A DNA stretch of 64,000 nt from Bog-756 sp963699345 (GCA_963699345.1 CAVOTL010000005.1:1612001-1676000); one strand, 5' to 3'. Positions 45,510 to 54,593 are shown, counted from the stretch's first letter. Notes: generated by a model not told the origin, from the sequence alone. A program made the numbers and translations.

Positions 45510-46511
45510 TCACAGCGGGTTGTAGCCCGGTACATCGGCGTGGGGCGTGTCCAGGTAGATCTTCGCCTCCGGTGGCTGCCGGAACCGGCCGTGGCTCCAC
45601 CGGATCTCGACGTGGCCCCGGACTTCGCGCCGCCGCCCGAGGCGATGGTCGACACAGCCGGCCGCCCAGCCGACCCGGGGTTGACCGTACTCCTGGGCCT
45701 CGATCTCGAAGGTCTCCAAGGAGTAGTGCTGACGCCAGTCCCAGGGGGTGTCGACGCGTAGGCGCATGGACTCCCGACCGTCGCTCCCGAGCACGTAGTA
45801 CGGAGCCGAGCCGATCCGCAGCAGCCGCCACAGCATCGCCATCCACTCGGAACGGCGGAGGGAGGTCCTCCAGATCCGGGCCGTCTCGGTGCTGACGACC
45901 CGACAGAGCTCCCGGTACTCGTCCTGCGTTCCGTCCGGCCACACCCGACCGTCCAGCAACGGCGACAGTCTCCGCCGGTCCGCCACCCCGAGGTCGGTGA
46001 CCGAGGAAGGGAAGCCCGTCGCCCCTACGGCGTCGAGCGACGCCCGGTACAGGGCCTGGTACTCGGCGGGCGCCACCCGCTCGTACCAGTCACGCCGGTC
46101 ATCGAGGCGGCGGAACGTCAGGTGCCCCTCCGCCAGGCGGGCGGGGCTGGCGTTCGCCAGGACCTTCGACAGGTACTTGCAGCTGACGAGGTAGACGTGG
46201 TCGATCCGGAGGTCGAGCGGAACGGCTTCGTCACCGGGCTGCTTGTGCCCGCCGGTCCACTCGATCCGCCGCGGGATCCGTCCGGCCAGGGCGTCGTCGG
46301 CCACCAGGAACGCCCGGCCGTTGGCGAACCCGGCCGCGAAGGCGTCGGCGTGGAGCCCGGCGCGGTGGAGCGCACCCAGGCGCATCCACGTGGCGTCGTC
46401 GAGCGTGGAGAGCGACGCCGGCTCCGCGGCCAGCACCTCGCCGACGGTGGGGGGACCCACCATGCCGAGGGCCGTGGCGAGCTCCGTGACGAGGGTCTTC
46501 TCGGACGGCAT
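45510..46511 (-). CDS. Putative nuclease partner of the methyltransferase
   Basis: 333 residues, ATG directly after the methyltransferase stop. No named family is recognised. Visible features: a helical N-terminus, then RIEWTGGHKQPGDEAVPLDLRIDHVYLVSCKYLSKVL, where Asp100, Asp104 and Ser-Cys-Lys112 mimic the D...(E)xK geometry of PD-(D/E)XK nucleases with the Glu replaced. A Trp/Arg-rich C-terminal half follows (WRTSLRRSEWMAMLWRLL, DTPWDWRQHYSLETFEIE, EIRWSHGRF). Restriction activity is inferred from the operon position after a DNA methyltransferase. It could also be a defence or specificity subunit. Confidence 0.6.
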   Translation of the reverse strand: MPSEKTLVTELATALGMVGPPTVGEVLAAEPASLSTLDDATWMRLGALHRAGLHADAFAAGFANGRAFLVADDALAGRIPRRIEWTGGHKQPGDEAVPLDLRIDHVYLVSCKYLSKVLANASPARLAEGHLTFRRLDDRRDWYERVAPAEYQALYRASLDAVGATGFPSSVTDLGVADRRRLSPLLDGRVWPDGTQDEYRELCRVVSTETARIWRTSLRRSEWMAMLWRLLRIGSAPYYVLGSDGRESMRLRVDTPWDWRQHYSLETFEIEAQEYGQPRVGWAAGCVDHRLGRRREVRGHVEIRWSHGRFRQPPEAKIYLDTPHADVPGYNPL

Positions 46512-47972
46512 TCAGTCGGTGGGCCGTCCCTGCTCGGCGTAGCCCGAGAGCCGCGCCCGGTCGACCGGGTCGAGGATCTCGATCACGTCGACCACCGGCT
46601 TGTCCGCTCCCCGGACGACGCTCAACGCCGCGTGTCCGGCGGAACCCTTCGTGGGCGCGTCGGTCGTGAGCAGGACGAGCGGCAGTTCCGGATGCTGGTG
46701 GGCGAGAACCGCCGCCTTGCCGAGCGCCTTCCAGAGGGTGTCCGACCGCTTCAGACCCGATCGGTTCGCGGTGAACGCCCCCGAGACGTCGAAGGCCCAG
46801 TCCCCGCCCCGTCCGTCGGTCGCGACGTACGTCAGCTCGATGCCCGAGCCGGGCGGCTTCACCCCCGGCCGGATGTTCGTGAACCCGGACACCTCGAGAA
46901 CGACCTTCGCCAGGTCCTTGGCCAGGCGCCCCTCTCGTACCGCCCGGACGAGGGGATCCCCACCGTCGTCCGTCGACGGGACCGCCGGGAGACTGGCCCG
47001 GTCGTCCGGGCCCCGGTCGGTCGCACCGAGGTGTTCCCTCTCCCTGGCGATCCGGGCCTCGGCGCGTCGGACGTACTCGGGATCGGTGTCGAATCCGACG
47101 TAGTGCCGGGCCGCCCGGAGGGCCGCGACGGCGGTGCTGCCCGAGCCCATGAACGGATCCAGCACGAGGTCGCCCTCATAGGTGTAGAGGTCGATCAGCC
47201 GCCGGGGGATGTCGACCGGGAACGGTGCGGGGTGTCCCACCCGTGTCGCGCTCTCCGGGGCGATCTCCCACAGGTCGGTGGTCGCCTCGAGGAACTCGTC
47301 CCGGGAGATGGTCGCCGTCGACGGGAGGCCCCGGCGCGATCTCTCCCTGGGCGTCAGGGCCCGGTCGAACCGTCCCTTGCTGGCGATCACGATCCGCTCC
47401 GTCACGTCGCGCAGCACGGGGTTGCCGGGCCGCTGGAACGTGCCCCAGGCACAGGAGCCACCGGCCGCCCGACCCTTCCACCAGACGACCTCACCCCGCA
47501 GGAGCAGGCCGAGGTCCTGGAGGATCTCGGTCACGTCTCCGGCCAGGGACCGGTAGGGGCGTCGGCCGAGGTTGGCGACGTTGACCGCGATCCGACCTCC
47601 CGGCTCGAGGACCCGCGCGCACTCCTCGAACACGTCCCGGAGAAGGGCCAGGTACTCGAAGTACGACCCCGGGACGCCGTCCTCCCCCAGGCTCTCCTCG
47701 TACTCCTTCCCGGCGAAGTAGGGAGGGGACGTCACCACCAGCGCCACCGAGTTCGATGCCACCGTCTCCATGTCGCGGGCGTCGTGGACGTGGATGGCGT
47801 CACGCTCCACGGGTGGGACCACGGTGCTGTCCGACGACACCTCGGGGGCCACGAACCGGTCGTAGAAGGTGGACGCGTCGTGACTCTCGCGCCGGGACGA
47901 TCCGAAGGTGGCGGTCGACGTCGGCCTCCGGAGGCGACGGATCGGCTCGTCGGCGGCGGTGACGGCGGTCAT
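46512..47972 (-). CDS. DNA methyltransferase (N4-cytosine / N6-adenine, beta class) with an extra C-terminal domain
   Basis: 486 residues. The catalytic motif IV is TSPPYF (81-86) and the SAM motif I is DPFMGSGST (272-280), in the beta-class order; GGRIAVNVANLGRRPY lies between them. The TSPPY form is often N4-cytosine specific but does not settle it. Residues about 330-486 are not part of the methylase core. They read GIELTYVATDGRGGDWAFDV, KALGKAAVLAHQHPELPLVLL and similar, which looks like an alpha/beta nuclease-like or DNA-recognition fold. ATG overlaps the stop of the RHH gene by four bases. It would protect DNA against the putative nuclease encoded next to it. Confidence 0.88.
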   Translation of the reverse strand: MTAVTAADEPIRRLRRPTSTATFGSSRRESHDASTFYDRFVAPEVSSDSTVVPPVERDAIHVHDARDMETVASNSVALVVTSPPYFAGKEYEESLGEDGVPGSYFEYLALLRDVFEECARVLEPGGRIAVNVANLGRRPYRSLAGDVTEILQDLGLLLRGEVVWWKGRAAGGSCAWGTFQRPGNPVLRDVTERIVIASKGRFDRALTPRERSRRGLPSTATISRDEFLEATTDLWEIAPESATRVGHPAPFPVDIPRRLIDLYTYEGDLVLDPFMGSGSTAVAALRAARHYVGFDTDPEYVRRAEARIAREREHLGATDRGPDDRASLPAVPSTDDGGDPLVRAVREGRLAKDLAKVVLEVSGFTNIRPGVKPPGSGIELTYVATDGRGGDWAFDVSGAFTANRSGLKRSDTLWKALGKAAVLAHQHPELPLVLLTTDAPTKGSAGHAALSVVRGADKPVVDVIEILDPVDRARLSGYAEQGRPTD

Positions 47973-48181
47973 GCCGGCCGTCCCATGGCGTCGGGGCGCC
48001 CGAACAGACCGCCTTCGGGGCCGGTCGAGGTGGTCAGCAGCTCTTCGACGGCCCGGATGACCAGGTAGTTGACTGAGACGTCCCGGGCCCGGGCCAGACG
48101 CTGCAGATCGGCGTGCAGCGACACCGGCAGCCGGACGGCGGTGGCCACGCGCTCTTCCTGGTAGATCCTCGGTCGGGCCAT
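47969..48181 (-). CDS. Ribbon-helix-helix DNA-binding protein
   Basis: 70 residues. A beta strand (RVATAVRLPVSLHADL) and two helices (QRLARARDVSVNYLVIRAVEELL) form the usual MetJ/Arc-type fold of CopG-like repressors, followed by a Gly-rich tail. As first gene of the operon, overlapping the methyltransferase start, it is most simply an autoregulator of the modification/restriction genes. An antitoxin role is less likely because no small toxin is adjacent. Confidence 0.8.
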   Translation of the reverse strand: MARPRIYQEERVATAVRLPVSLHADLQRLARARDVSVNYLVIRAVEELLTTSTGPEGGLFGRPDAMGRPA

Positions 48182-48361
48182 GGCCGCACCCTACCGGTGG
48201 GGTGTCTCGATCTGGCGGATACCGCGCGCAGAAATCCGCGCTTTACGGGAGTCCGGAAACGGGACGCCGGGAAGGCGATCGCCGATTGACAGGCCGGTGG
48301 ACCGGACAGATACTGGCCGCATGGTTGACCTCGCTCGGCGGAGCGGTCGGCGTGCCGCTTG

Positions 48362-49018
48362 GTGCGGTGCCGGCTCGGGAGCGCCCACGGCTGGAAGCGT
48401 CCGTTGACGTCGGTGGTCGGCGTGGCCATCGGCGCCATGGCCGGTGCCGTCACCTGGACGTTCTCCGAATACGCCTTCCACCGGTGGTTCCACGTGTCCC
48501 GCGACGGCAATTTCGCCCGCCGGACGCACCAGGCCCATCACGCCCGCCGGGACTACCTCGTCAACCGCGCCAGCCTCGTCATGTGGGGTGCCGTCCTCCT
48601 CGTCGGGGTCGCCGTCCTTCCGCTGCTCCTGTGGTCCGCCGTGCCCGGTGCCGTGGCGCTGGCCTTCGGCCTCGCCTGGGCCGCCGCCTACTTCGTCTAC
48701 GAGTGGATCCATGCCGCCGACCACCTCCGGCCGCCCCGCCACGCCTACGGACGGTGGGCCCGGCGCAGCCACTTCCACCACCACTGCGAGGCGCCGTTGC
48801 GCAACTTCGGCGTGACCACGCCCCTCTGGGACCTGGTGTTCGGCACCTACGACCCCGTGTCCCGGGTGGCCGTACCCCGCCGGATGGCACCGCTGTGGCT
48901 GGTCGACGACGCGGGTGGCGTGCGGGGTGAGTACACGGACGACTACTCCGTGCGGGGCCGGCCGGCCCCGACGGGGGCGGCGGACCGGGACCCGTCCGGC
49001 GGGGCGGCGGCGGCCTGA
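48362..49018 (+). CDS. Fatty-acid-hydroxylase / sterol-desaturase-superfamily membrane protein
   Basis: About 218 residues; GTG at 48362 chosen, a TTG at 48359 is next to it. Four membrane segments carry the di-iron histidine clusters: HRWFH, HQAHH, HAADH and HFHHH, in the right order for this superfamily. The enzyme inserts hydroxyl groups into fatty acids, carotenoids or sterol-like lipids using O2. The closest style is the carotenoid/C-4 hydroxylase-like group of short actinobacterial proteins. It is monocistronic, and divergent from the RHH operon across about 180 bp. Confidence 0.85.
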   Translation: MRCRLGSAHGWKRPLTSVVGVAIGAMAGAVTWTFSEYAFHRWFHVSRDGNFARRTHQAHHARRDYLVNRASLVMWGAVLLVGVAVLPLLLWSAVPGAVALAFGLAWAAAYFVYEWIHAADHLRPPRHAYGRWARRSHFHHHCEAPLRNFGVTTPLWDLVFGTYDPVSRVAVPRRMAPLWLVDDAGGVRGEYTDDYSVRGRPAPTGAADRDPSGGAAAA

Positions 49019-49061
49019 AGCAGCCCTCGGCCCGCCACCCATGTCCTACCGTGGGGAGCGT

Positions 49062-49730
49062 TCAGGACCCGTCGGGCGATACGCCGGCCGACTCCGCCAG
49101 CAGGGCCCGGATGTGGGCCATCACCTCACCGGTATTGGCCTCGTGGTCGTCGCCCTCGAAACGGAGCGGTGACCCGCTCAGCCGGATCACCACCGTCTTG
49201 CGGCGGAACGGATTGAAGCGGGGCAGCCGCTTGGCGGCCGGCCACACCGCCTCGGTCCCGCTGATGGCGACCGGCACCACCGGCACGTCGGCCGCCACGG
49301 CCAGACGGGACACGCCGGGACGCGTCGGACCGGTGGCGAGGGGATCGGCCGGATCCCAGTGGAGGCGACCCTCGGGCATCACCAGGATCGGCACCCCGGC
49401 CTGCAGGGCCTCCACCGCCGCGCTGGCGGCGGTGCCCGACCTGCGTTCACGGTCCACCGGGATGGCCCCGATCGACCGCACCAGGCGGCGCGTGGCCCGG
49501 CGCTCGAAGTACGGCGATGCGACGAGCAGGCGCGGGTACCGCTTGAAGTGGTGGAGGGCGATCAGCCCGGCCGGCACGTCGAAGAAGCTCCGGTGATTGG
49601 CGGCGATCACCCCCACGTGGAGGTCGTCCACGTACTCCTGGCCGTGGAGCTCGTAACGCACGAACGGCGCGGTGAGCACTTTGGCGACCACGGCGATCCG
49701 GGCCATGTTGCGTTCCGGCGTCGAACTCAT
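49062..49730 (-). CDS. 1-acyl-glycerol-3-phosphate acyltransferase family (PlsC-like)
   Basis: 222 residues from the ATG at 49730, which overlaps the stop of the patatin gene (ATGA). The catalytic NHRSFFD (His46, Asp51) and the substrate motif MPEGRLHW are present; the family length is normal. It transfers an acyl group to a lysophospholipid or other acceptor at the inner membrane. Coupling to a patatin phospholipase suggests a deacylation/reacylation pair that remodels phospholipids. Confidence 0.85.
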   Translation of the reverse strand: MSSTPERNMARIAVVAKVLTAPFVRYELHGQEYVDDLHVGVIAANHRSFFDVPAGLIALHHFKRYPRLLVASPYFERRATRRLVRSIGAIPVDRERRSGTAASAAVEALQAGVPILVMPEGRLHWDPADPLATGPTRPGVSRLAVAADVPVVPVAISGTEAVWPAAKRLPRFNPFRRKTVVIRLSGSPLRFEGDDHEANTGEVMAHIRALLAESAGVSPDGS

Positions 49731-51489
49731 GCCGACCTCCCCGACGGACTCGTCCACCACGCCTCGAGCACCCGGGTGCCTTCCTGATAGCCACGCTCGA
49801 CCGCCTCGTCGAACCGGGAGAAGTCGAGGATCGGCAGGTCGAGCACCGGCGGCTCCACGGTGACGTCGGCCAGGTCCGGGCCCTCGGGATCCCGGACACC
49901 GAGTTCGGTGAGGCCGGCGAGCACCTTGACCATGCTCAGCGACCCGTCGTCGCGGCCGCGGTCGAACCGGGACCGCAGCAGGTCCCAACCGGAGATCACA
50001 CCGGAGTCGGACAGGTCACCGGCCGACAGATCGCGCCGCGAGCCCACGTCGACCCCCACCACCGTCGACGTCGGATGGCGCAGGCGCATACGGCGCACCG
50101 GGTAGTTCTCGAGCATGCCCCCGTCGACGAGGACGTCGTCGCCGTCGGGCACGGGGGGAAGACGCCCGGGATGGCGAGACTGGCCCGGATCGCCCGCCAC
50201 ACCGGTCCGCTGACGTGGACGCGTGGCTCCTTGCGGGTGAGGTTGGTCGACACGCAGAAGTAGTCGATCAGCAGGTCCTCGATGTCGATCGTTCCGGCCG
50301 CGGCCCGCAGCCGGTCGGTCACCCGTGCCCCGCGGGCGAGCGACAGCGCGGGAAACGTGAGGTCGATCAGGGACCGGCCTTCGGCGACGCCGGCCCGGAC
50401 CGTCGCGGCGATCCGTTGCCAGTCCCAACCCCGGGCCACGGCTGCTCCGACCAGCGCCCCCGCACTGGTGCCCGCCACCGCATCGATCGGGATCCCGAGT
50501 TCCTGGAGCGCCCGGACCACGCCGATCTCCGCCATGCCCCGCGCACCGCCGCCACTCAGGACGAGGACGACGGACCGGTTGCGCAGCACCCGGCAGATGC
50601 GGGCGGCGTCCTCGGCCCGGGCCCGGCGCAGGTGGTGGTGGCGGTCGATGCCCCGCCCGCGCGTCCACGACGCCGTCCCCGACGGGTCGCCGTCCGAGTC
50701 CGGTTGGACGAGGACCAGGTCGACCCGGGTGCCGACCGCGTCCCGGTGCTCGTCGAGCACCGCTTCCACCTCGCGCCGCCGGGCGCCCGAGCCGGCCGAT
50801 GCGACCAGTACCACGAGGTCGGACTGCCGGAGGCACCACCGTGTCCACGGAGTGGCGCCCGGCTCGCCGACCAACACCACCAGCGGGTGCCGGAACTCGA
50901 GTGACGGGAGGTCGGCGTCCGCCCCGTCGGGGGTCATGCTCATGGCATCCGGCACCTGACGGAGCAGGGTGGCCCGGAGGAGCTCGACGGCGTCACCGAC
51001 CTCGGACCCGAGGTCCAGAGGCACCAGGGTGATCGTCGCGACCGGTGGCGCCGCCGCCCGGTCCTGCAGGCTGTGGCGCATCCGGGACACGATCTGACCG
51101 GCGATCGGCCGCAACACGGCGGGGTCGGCGGCGACCAGCCGGTCGAACTCGTCGACCGACAGGCGCAGGCACGTGCAGTCGCGGTCGGCGGTGACCGTGG
51201 CGGTCCGCACCTCGCCGCTGACGAGGGCCATCTCCCCGACCACCTCCCCACGACCCACGTGGCCGACGAGTCGCTCCTCCCCCGTGCCGTCCCGGACCCG
51301 GGCCTGCAGACGCCCGGCCAGGACCACGAACACGAAGTCGGCCACCTCCCCCTGCCGCATCAGGACGGTGCCCCCGGGCACCTCGCAGAGCTCGACCACC
51401 TCGGCGACGCGAGCCAGGCTCCCCGGATCGAGCCCGCTGAAGAGGTCGACGGTCGACAGCAGGGACGAGATCTCGGTGACGCCGGTCAC
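49727..51489 (-). pseudogene. Cyclic-nucleotide-binding patatin phospholipase, single frameshift
   Basis: From a GTG at 51489 a cNMP-binding domain (about 8-125: STVDLFSGL, VLMRQGEVADFVFVVLAG, GRGEVVGEMALVSGEVRTAT) is joined to a patatin domain with oxyanion motif VLSGGGARGMAEIG and the nucleophile in GTSAG. The frame breaks after SLAIPGVFPP; the adjacent frame gives VPDGDDVLVDGGMLENYPV, containing the catalytic Asp (DGG), and runs to 49727. One C is missing from the run of six (plus strand 50153-50158); seven would restore the frame. The joined protein of about 587 residues resembles mycobacterial cNMP-gated NTE-like patatins. It overlaps and presumably is co-translated with the acyltransferase. 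Confidence 0.8.
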
Positions 51490-51929
51490 GTCGTCGACCG
51501 GGTTCGCCGGTGGGGAGCACGCTCGGGTGCGAACCCGGTCGCGCCCGTACGGGCCGGGGCGCGGAGGACAGCGGGGCCGTCGGTCATGCCCGGTGCACCT
51601 CCGCCTGGTACCGCATCGGAATGTCCGCACCTCTTCCGCACTCGAGCAAGCGCGGCCAATGTACCGGATGCTTCCCCCTTGCACTCGCGGACACCCACCG
51701 GTACCGTTCGACGGTCGCGTCGACAGGCGGCGTCGGCGAGGAGGTGCCCGAATGGCGGGTTGGGTCCCATGCGGACGATGAGCGGACTGCCGCGCCGGGC
51801 GATTCCGCGCCCACGGGTCGGGGCCCGACCGCCGGTTCCCCCACGGTCCGCTGGCGCGGTGGCCCACCGGCGACGGGGAGCCCGGTGACCGCGACCACCA
51901 CCCCGAAGCGGTCCAGGGGGACGACCGCC

Positions 51930-52985
51930 ATGATCCGTCCGGCTCTCCGTGACCTCGAGTGGCGCCGCATGCGGTTCGCGGTCGCCGTCGTCGGAGCCGG
52001 GGTGCTGTTCGGTCTGACCCTGGCGATGACGGGCATCAGCGGCGGATTCAACGCCGAGGCCAACCACACGGTGCAGGGGTTCCATGCGGACGCCTGGGTG
52101 GTCGGAAGTGGCGCGGCGGGGCCGTTCCTCGGATCGTCGCTGGTTCCGGCGGCGCGCGTCAGCGAGGTCTCCGCCCTGCCCGGGGTGGACAGCGCCGTCC
52201 CCGTCGTCTTCATCCGCAAGGATGTCGTGACCGACGGGAAACCGACCGACGTCAACGTGTTCGGGACGCCGGCGGGCAGCTTCGCCGCACCGCAGGTGCA
52301 GGAGGGACGGGCGCCCGCCACCTCCGACGAGGTGGTGGTGAGTACGAAACTGGCCGGCTACGGGGTGGGTGACCCCATCGACATCGCCGGCCACCGGTTC
52401 GTCGTCGTCGGCACCGTCGACGACTCGACCGCCCTCGCCGGTGTCCCCAATGTGTTCCTCACCCTTCCGGCCGCCCAGTCGGTGGCGTTCGGTGGCGCCC
52501 CACTGGCGTCCGCCTTCGCGGTCAAGGGGTCGATCACCACGCCGCTGCCGGCGGGGCTCACCGTCATGGCGAACAAGGCCGGCGTCGACGACCTGCTGCG
52601 CGCCCTCAAGCAGGCGCGCTCGTCGATCTACCTGACGGCGGTCCTGGCCTGGGTCATCGCCGCGCTGATCATCGGCTCGGTCGTCTATCTCTCGGTGATC
52701 GAGCGCCTCAAGGACTTCGCCGTGTTCAAGGCGATCGGGGTGTCGACGACGTCTCTCCTGGTGGGCCTGGTCCTGCAGGCCGTCATCCTGTCCCTGATCG
52801 CCGCACTGGTCGGACTCGCCATCGGCACCCTGCTCGGTCCCCACCTCGGCCTGCCGGTGTCGATCTCCTGGGAGACCTACGTCCTGCTTCCGGTGGTCGC
52901 CGTGGTGTTCAGCGTCCTGGCCAGCCTCTTCGGCCTACGACGAGCCCTGTCCGTCGATCCCGCGTCCGCATTCGGAGGTCCGTGA
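51930..52985 (+). CDS. FtsX-like ABC transporter permease
   Basis: 351 residues from the ATG at 51930; a GTG at 51885 is an alternative. N-terminal helix (FAVAVVGAGVLFGLTLAMTGI), then an extracytoplasmic MacB-type domain of about 200 residues, then three C-terminal helices with the typical KDFAVFKAIGVSTTSLL coupling segment. Such permeases act in lipid or peptide export or in signal transduction by mechanotransmission, not classical import. Its stop overlaps the ATPase start (TGATG). It is divergent from the cNMP-binding patatin. Confidence 0.88.
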   Translation: MIRPALRDLEWRRMRFAVAVVGAGVLFGLTLAMTGISGGFNAEANHTVQGFHADAWVVGSGAAGPFLGSSLVPAARVSEVSALPGVDSAVPVVFIRKDVVTDGKPTDVNVFGTPAGSFAAPQVQEGRAPATSDEVVVSTKLAGYGVGDPIDIAGHRFVVVGTVDDSTALAGVPNVFLTLPAAQSVAFGGAPLASAFAVKGSITTPLPAGLTVMANKAGVDDLLRALKQARSSIYLTAVLAWVIAALIIGSVVYLSVIERLKDFAVFKAIGVSTTSLLVGLVLQAVILSLIAALVGLAIGTLLGPHLGLPVSISWETYVLLPVVAVVFSVLASLFGLRRALSVDPASAFGGP

Positions 52986-53968
52986 TGCCCGATCTCCGTA
53001 TTGACGACCTGACCGTCGAGTTCTCCAACGGCGGGTTCACCATCCGGCCCCTCGACCACTTCTCGCTCGAGATCCCGTCCGGCTCACTGGCCCTGCTCCT
53101 CGGCCCGAGTGGCTGCGGCAAGACCACCCTCCTGTCCTGTCTGGGATCGATCCTGACACCGACCAGTGGCTCGATCACCTTCGGTGACGTCGAGATCGCC
53201 GGACTGAAGGGTGCGGAGCTGACCGAGTACCGGAGGAACACCATCGGGATCGTGTTCCAGGCGTTCAACCTGGTGGAGAGCCTGAGTGCGGTGGAGAACG
53301 TGGCCCTGCCGATGCGGGCGGCGGGCTTCGACTGGAAGACCTCCAGTGCCCGGGCCGTCGAGCTGCTCGACCAGTTCGGGCTCGGTGAGCGGCTGCACCA
53401 CCGTCCCGGCGGGCTGTCCGGCGGGCAGCAGCAGCGGGTGGCGGTCGCCCGTGCCCTGGCGCTCGACCCGCCCCTCATCCTCGCCGACGAGCCCACCGCC
53501 CACCTGGACTACATCCAGGTCGAGTCCCTCCTCCAGATCATCCGCGAGCTGGCCTCGGGGGACCGCGTGGTCGTGGTCGCCACCCACGACCAGCGACTCG
53601 TCCCCCTGGCGGACGAGGTCGTGGAGCTCGTCCCCGATCTGGGGGCCTCCGAGCTCCCCCCCGAGACGGTCCAGTTGGAGGCCGGTGAGGTGCTGTTCCG
53701 CCAGGGCTCCTGGGGCGACCGGATCTACGTCATCGAATCGGGCGAGATCGAGATCCTCTCGGAGCACGCCGACCAGCGGAGCGAGCTGCGTGCCGTGGTG
53801 GGGGCCGGGAACTACTTCGGCGAGATGGGGCCCCTCTTCAATCTCCCCCGGACGGCCACGGCCCGGGCCCGGACCCCGGTCCAGCTGGTGGCCTACACGG
53901 TCCGCGACTTCCGGAAGCGGCTGGGCCCCGACCGCCACATCATGGCGGGCGACCACCGCCAGCCCTAG
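52985..53968 (+). CDS. ABC ATPase (LolD/MacB type) fused to a C-terminal cNMP-binding domain
   Basis: 327 residues. ATPase motifs are complete: Walker A in LGPSGCGKTTLL, signature LSGGQQQRVAVARAL, Walker B LILADEPT and the switch His in ATHDQ. After PDLGASELPPETVQLE a second domain (about 225-320) follows, with AGEVLFRQGSWGDRIYVIESGEIE and GAGNYFGEMGPLFNLPRTATARA, the phosphate-binding cassette of the CAP/CNMP family. The fusion suggests that export by the FtsX-like permease is gated by cAMP or cGMP. The fold of the second domain and the conserved Arg/Thr (PRTATA) support real nucleotide binding. Confidence 0.9.
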   Translation: MPDLRIDDLTVEFSNGGFTIRPLDHFSLEIPSGSLALLLGPSGCGKTTLLSCLGSILTPTSGSITFGDVEIAGLKGAELTEYRRNTIGIVFQAFNLVESLSAVENVALPMRAAGFDWKTSSARAVELLDQFGLGERLHHRPGGLSGGQQQRVAVARALALDPPLILADEPTAHLDYIQVESLLQIIRELASGDRVVVVATHDQRLVPLADEVVELVPDLGASELPPETVQLEAGEVLFRQGSWGDRIYVIESGEIEILSEHADQRSELRAVVGAGNYFGEMGPLFNLPRTATARARTPVQLVAYTVRDFRKRLGPDRHIMAGDHRQP

Positions 53969-53996
53969 ACGCCGTCGCCCGGCCCCGGCTCTCCCC

Positions 53997-54593
53997 TCAT
54001 CGCCATTCGCCCCACTCGGCCAGGAGCCGGGTGACCTGTTCCGGCGGGAGATCGTCGAACACCGCGTAGCGGTCACCGGACCCCGGTCCCGGGTGACCCT
54101 TCTTCGCCTCGGCCAGTGCGGCCCCGGCCCGGGCCAACAGGCCCTTCGCCGTGGAGCCGCACAGCCCGGAGATCCCGATGGTTCCGGTCACCCGCGATCC
54201 GACGACCTCCGGTTCCCGGGCGGTCAGCTCGCACGGGGCGAACGGCTCCCTCAGTGCCTTCAGCACGCCCACGGCGAACGCGGTCGCCTCCGGTCCACCG
54301 GCCGTCGGCCGGTGGAGCAGGACGAACTCGTCGCCGCCCAACCGGTAGGGGCGGCTGGACGGCTGGGCGGTCGCCACCAGTCGGCGCGCCACCGCCACGA
54401 GCGCCTGATCGCCGGCGAGCCGTCCGAACCGGTCGTTGAAGCCCACGAAGTGGTCGAGATCCACCAGCAGGACACCGACCCGCCCGTAGTGCTCCAGATC
54501 CTCGACCAGATCCTCGACCAGACAGCGGGCGTTGGCGAGACCGGTGAGCTCGTCCACGAAGGGACCGTGCATCGGTGATTCGCCCGGGTACAT
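53997..54593 (-). CDS. Single-domain GGDEF protein (diguanylate cyclase)
   Basis: 198 residues from the ATG at 54593; a Met at 54572 is possible. The domain starts FVDELTGLANARCL, has metal Asp in VLLVDLDHFVGFND and an intact GGDEF at residues 86-90 (YRLGGDEFVLL), then VTGTIGISGL and the C-terminal helix with AKKGHPG. No sensor or membrane region is fused, so it relies on a partner or is constitutively low. It probably makes cyclic di-GMP. It converges with the ABC ATPase, with 28 bp between stops. Confidence 0.85.
   Translation of the reverse strand: MYPGESPMHGPFVDELTGLANARCLVEDLVEDLEHYGRVGVLLVDLDHFVGFNDRFGRLAGDQALVAVARRLVATAQPSSRPYRLGGDEFVLLHRPTAGGPEATAFAVGVLKALREPFAPCELTAREPEVVGSRVTGTIGISGLCGSTAKGLLARAGAALAEAKKGHPGPGSGDRYAVFDDLPPEQVTRLLAEWGEWR

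Noticed and set aside
47969..48181. Antitoxin of a toxin-antitoxin pair
   Set aside because: The RHH protein is antitoxin-like, but the next genes are a methyltransferase and a large protein, not a small toxin.
48202..48930. Longer overlapping frame for the hydroxylase-like gene
   Set aside because: It is in another frame and lacks the histidine clusters; the 48,362 frame carries all four.
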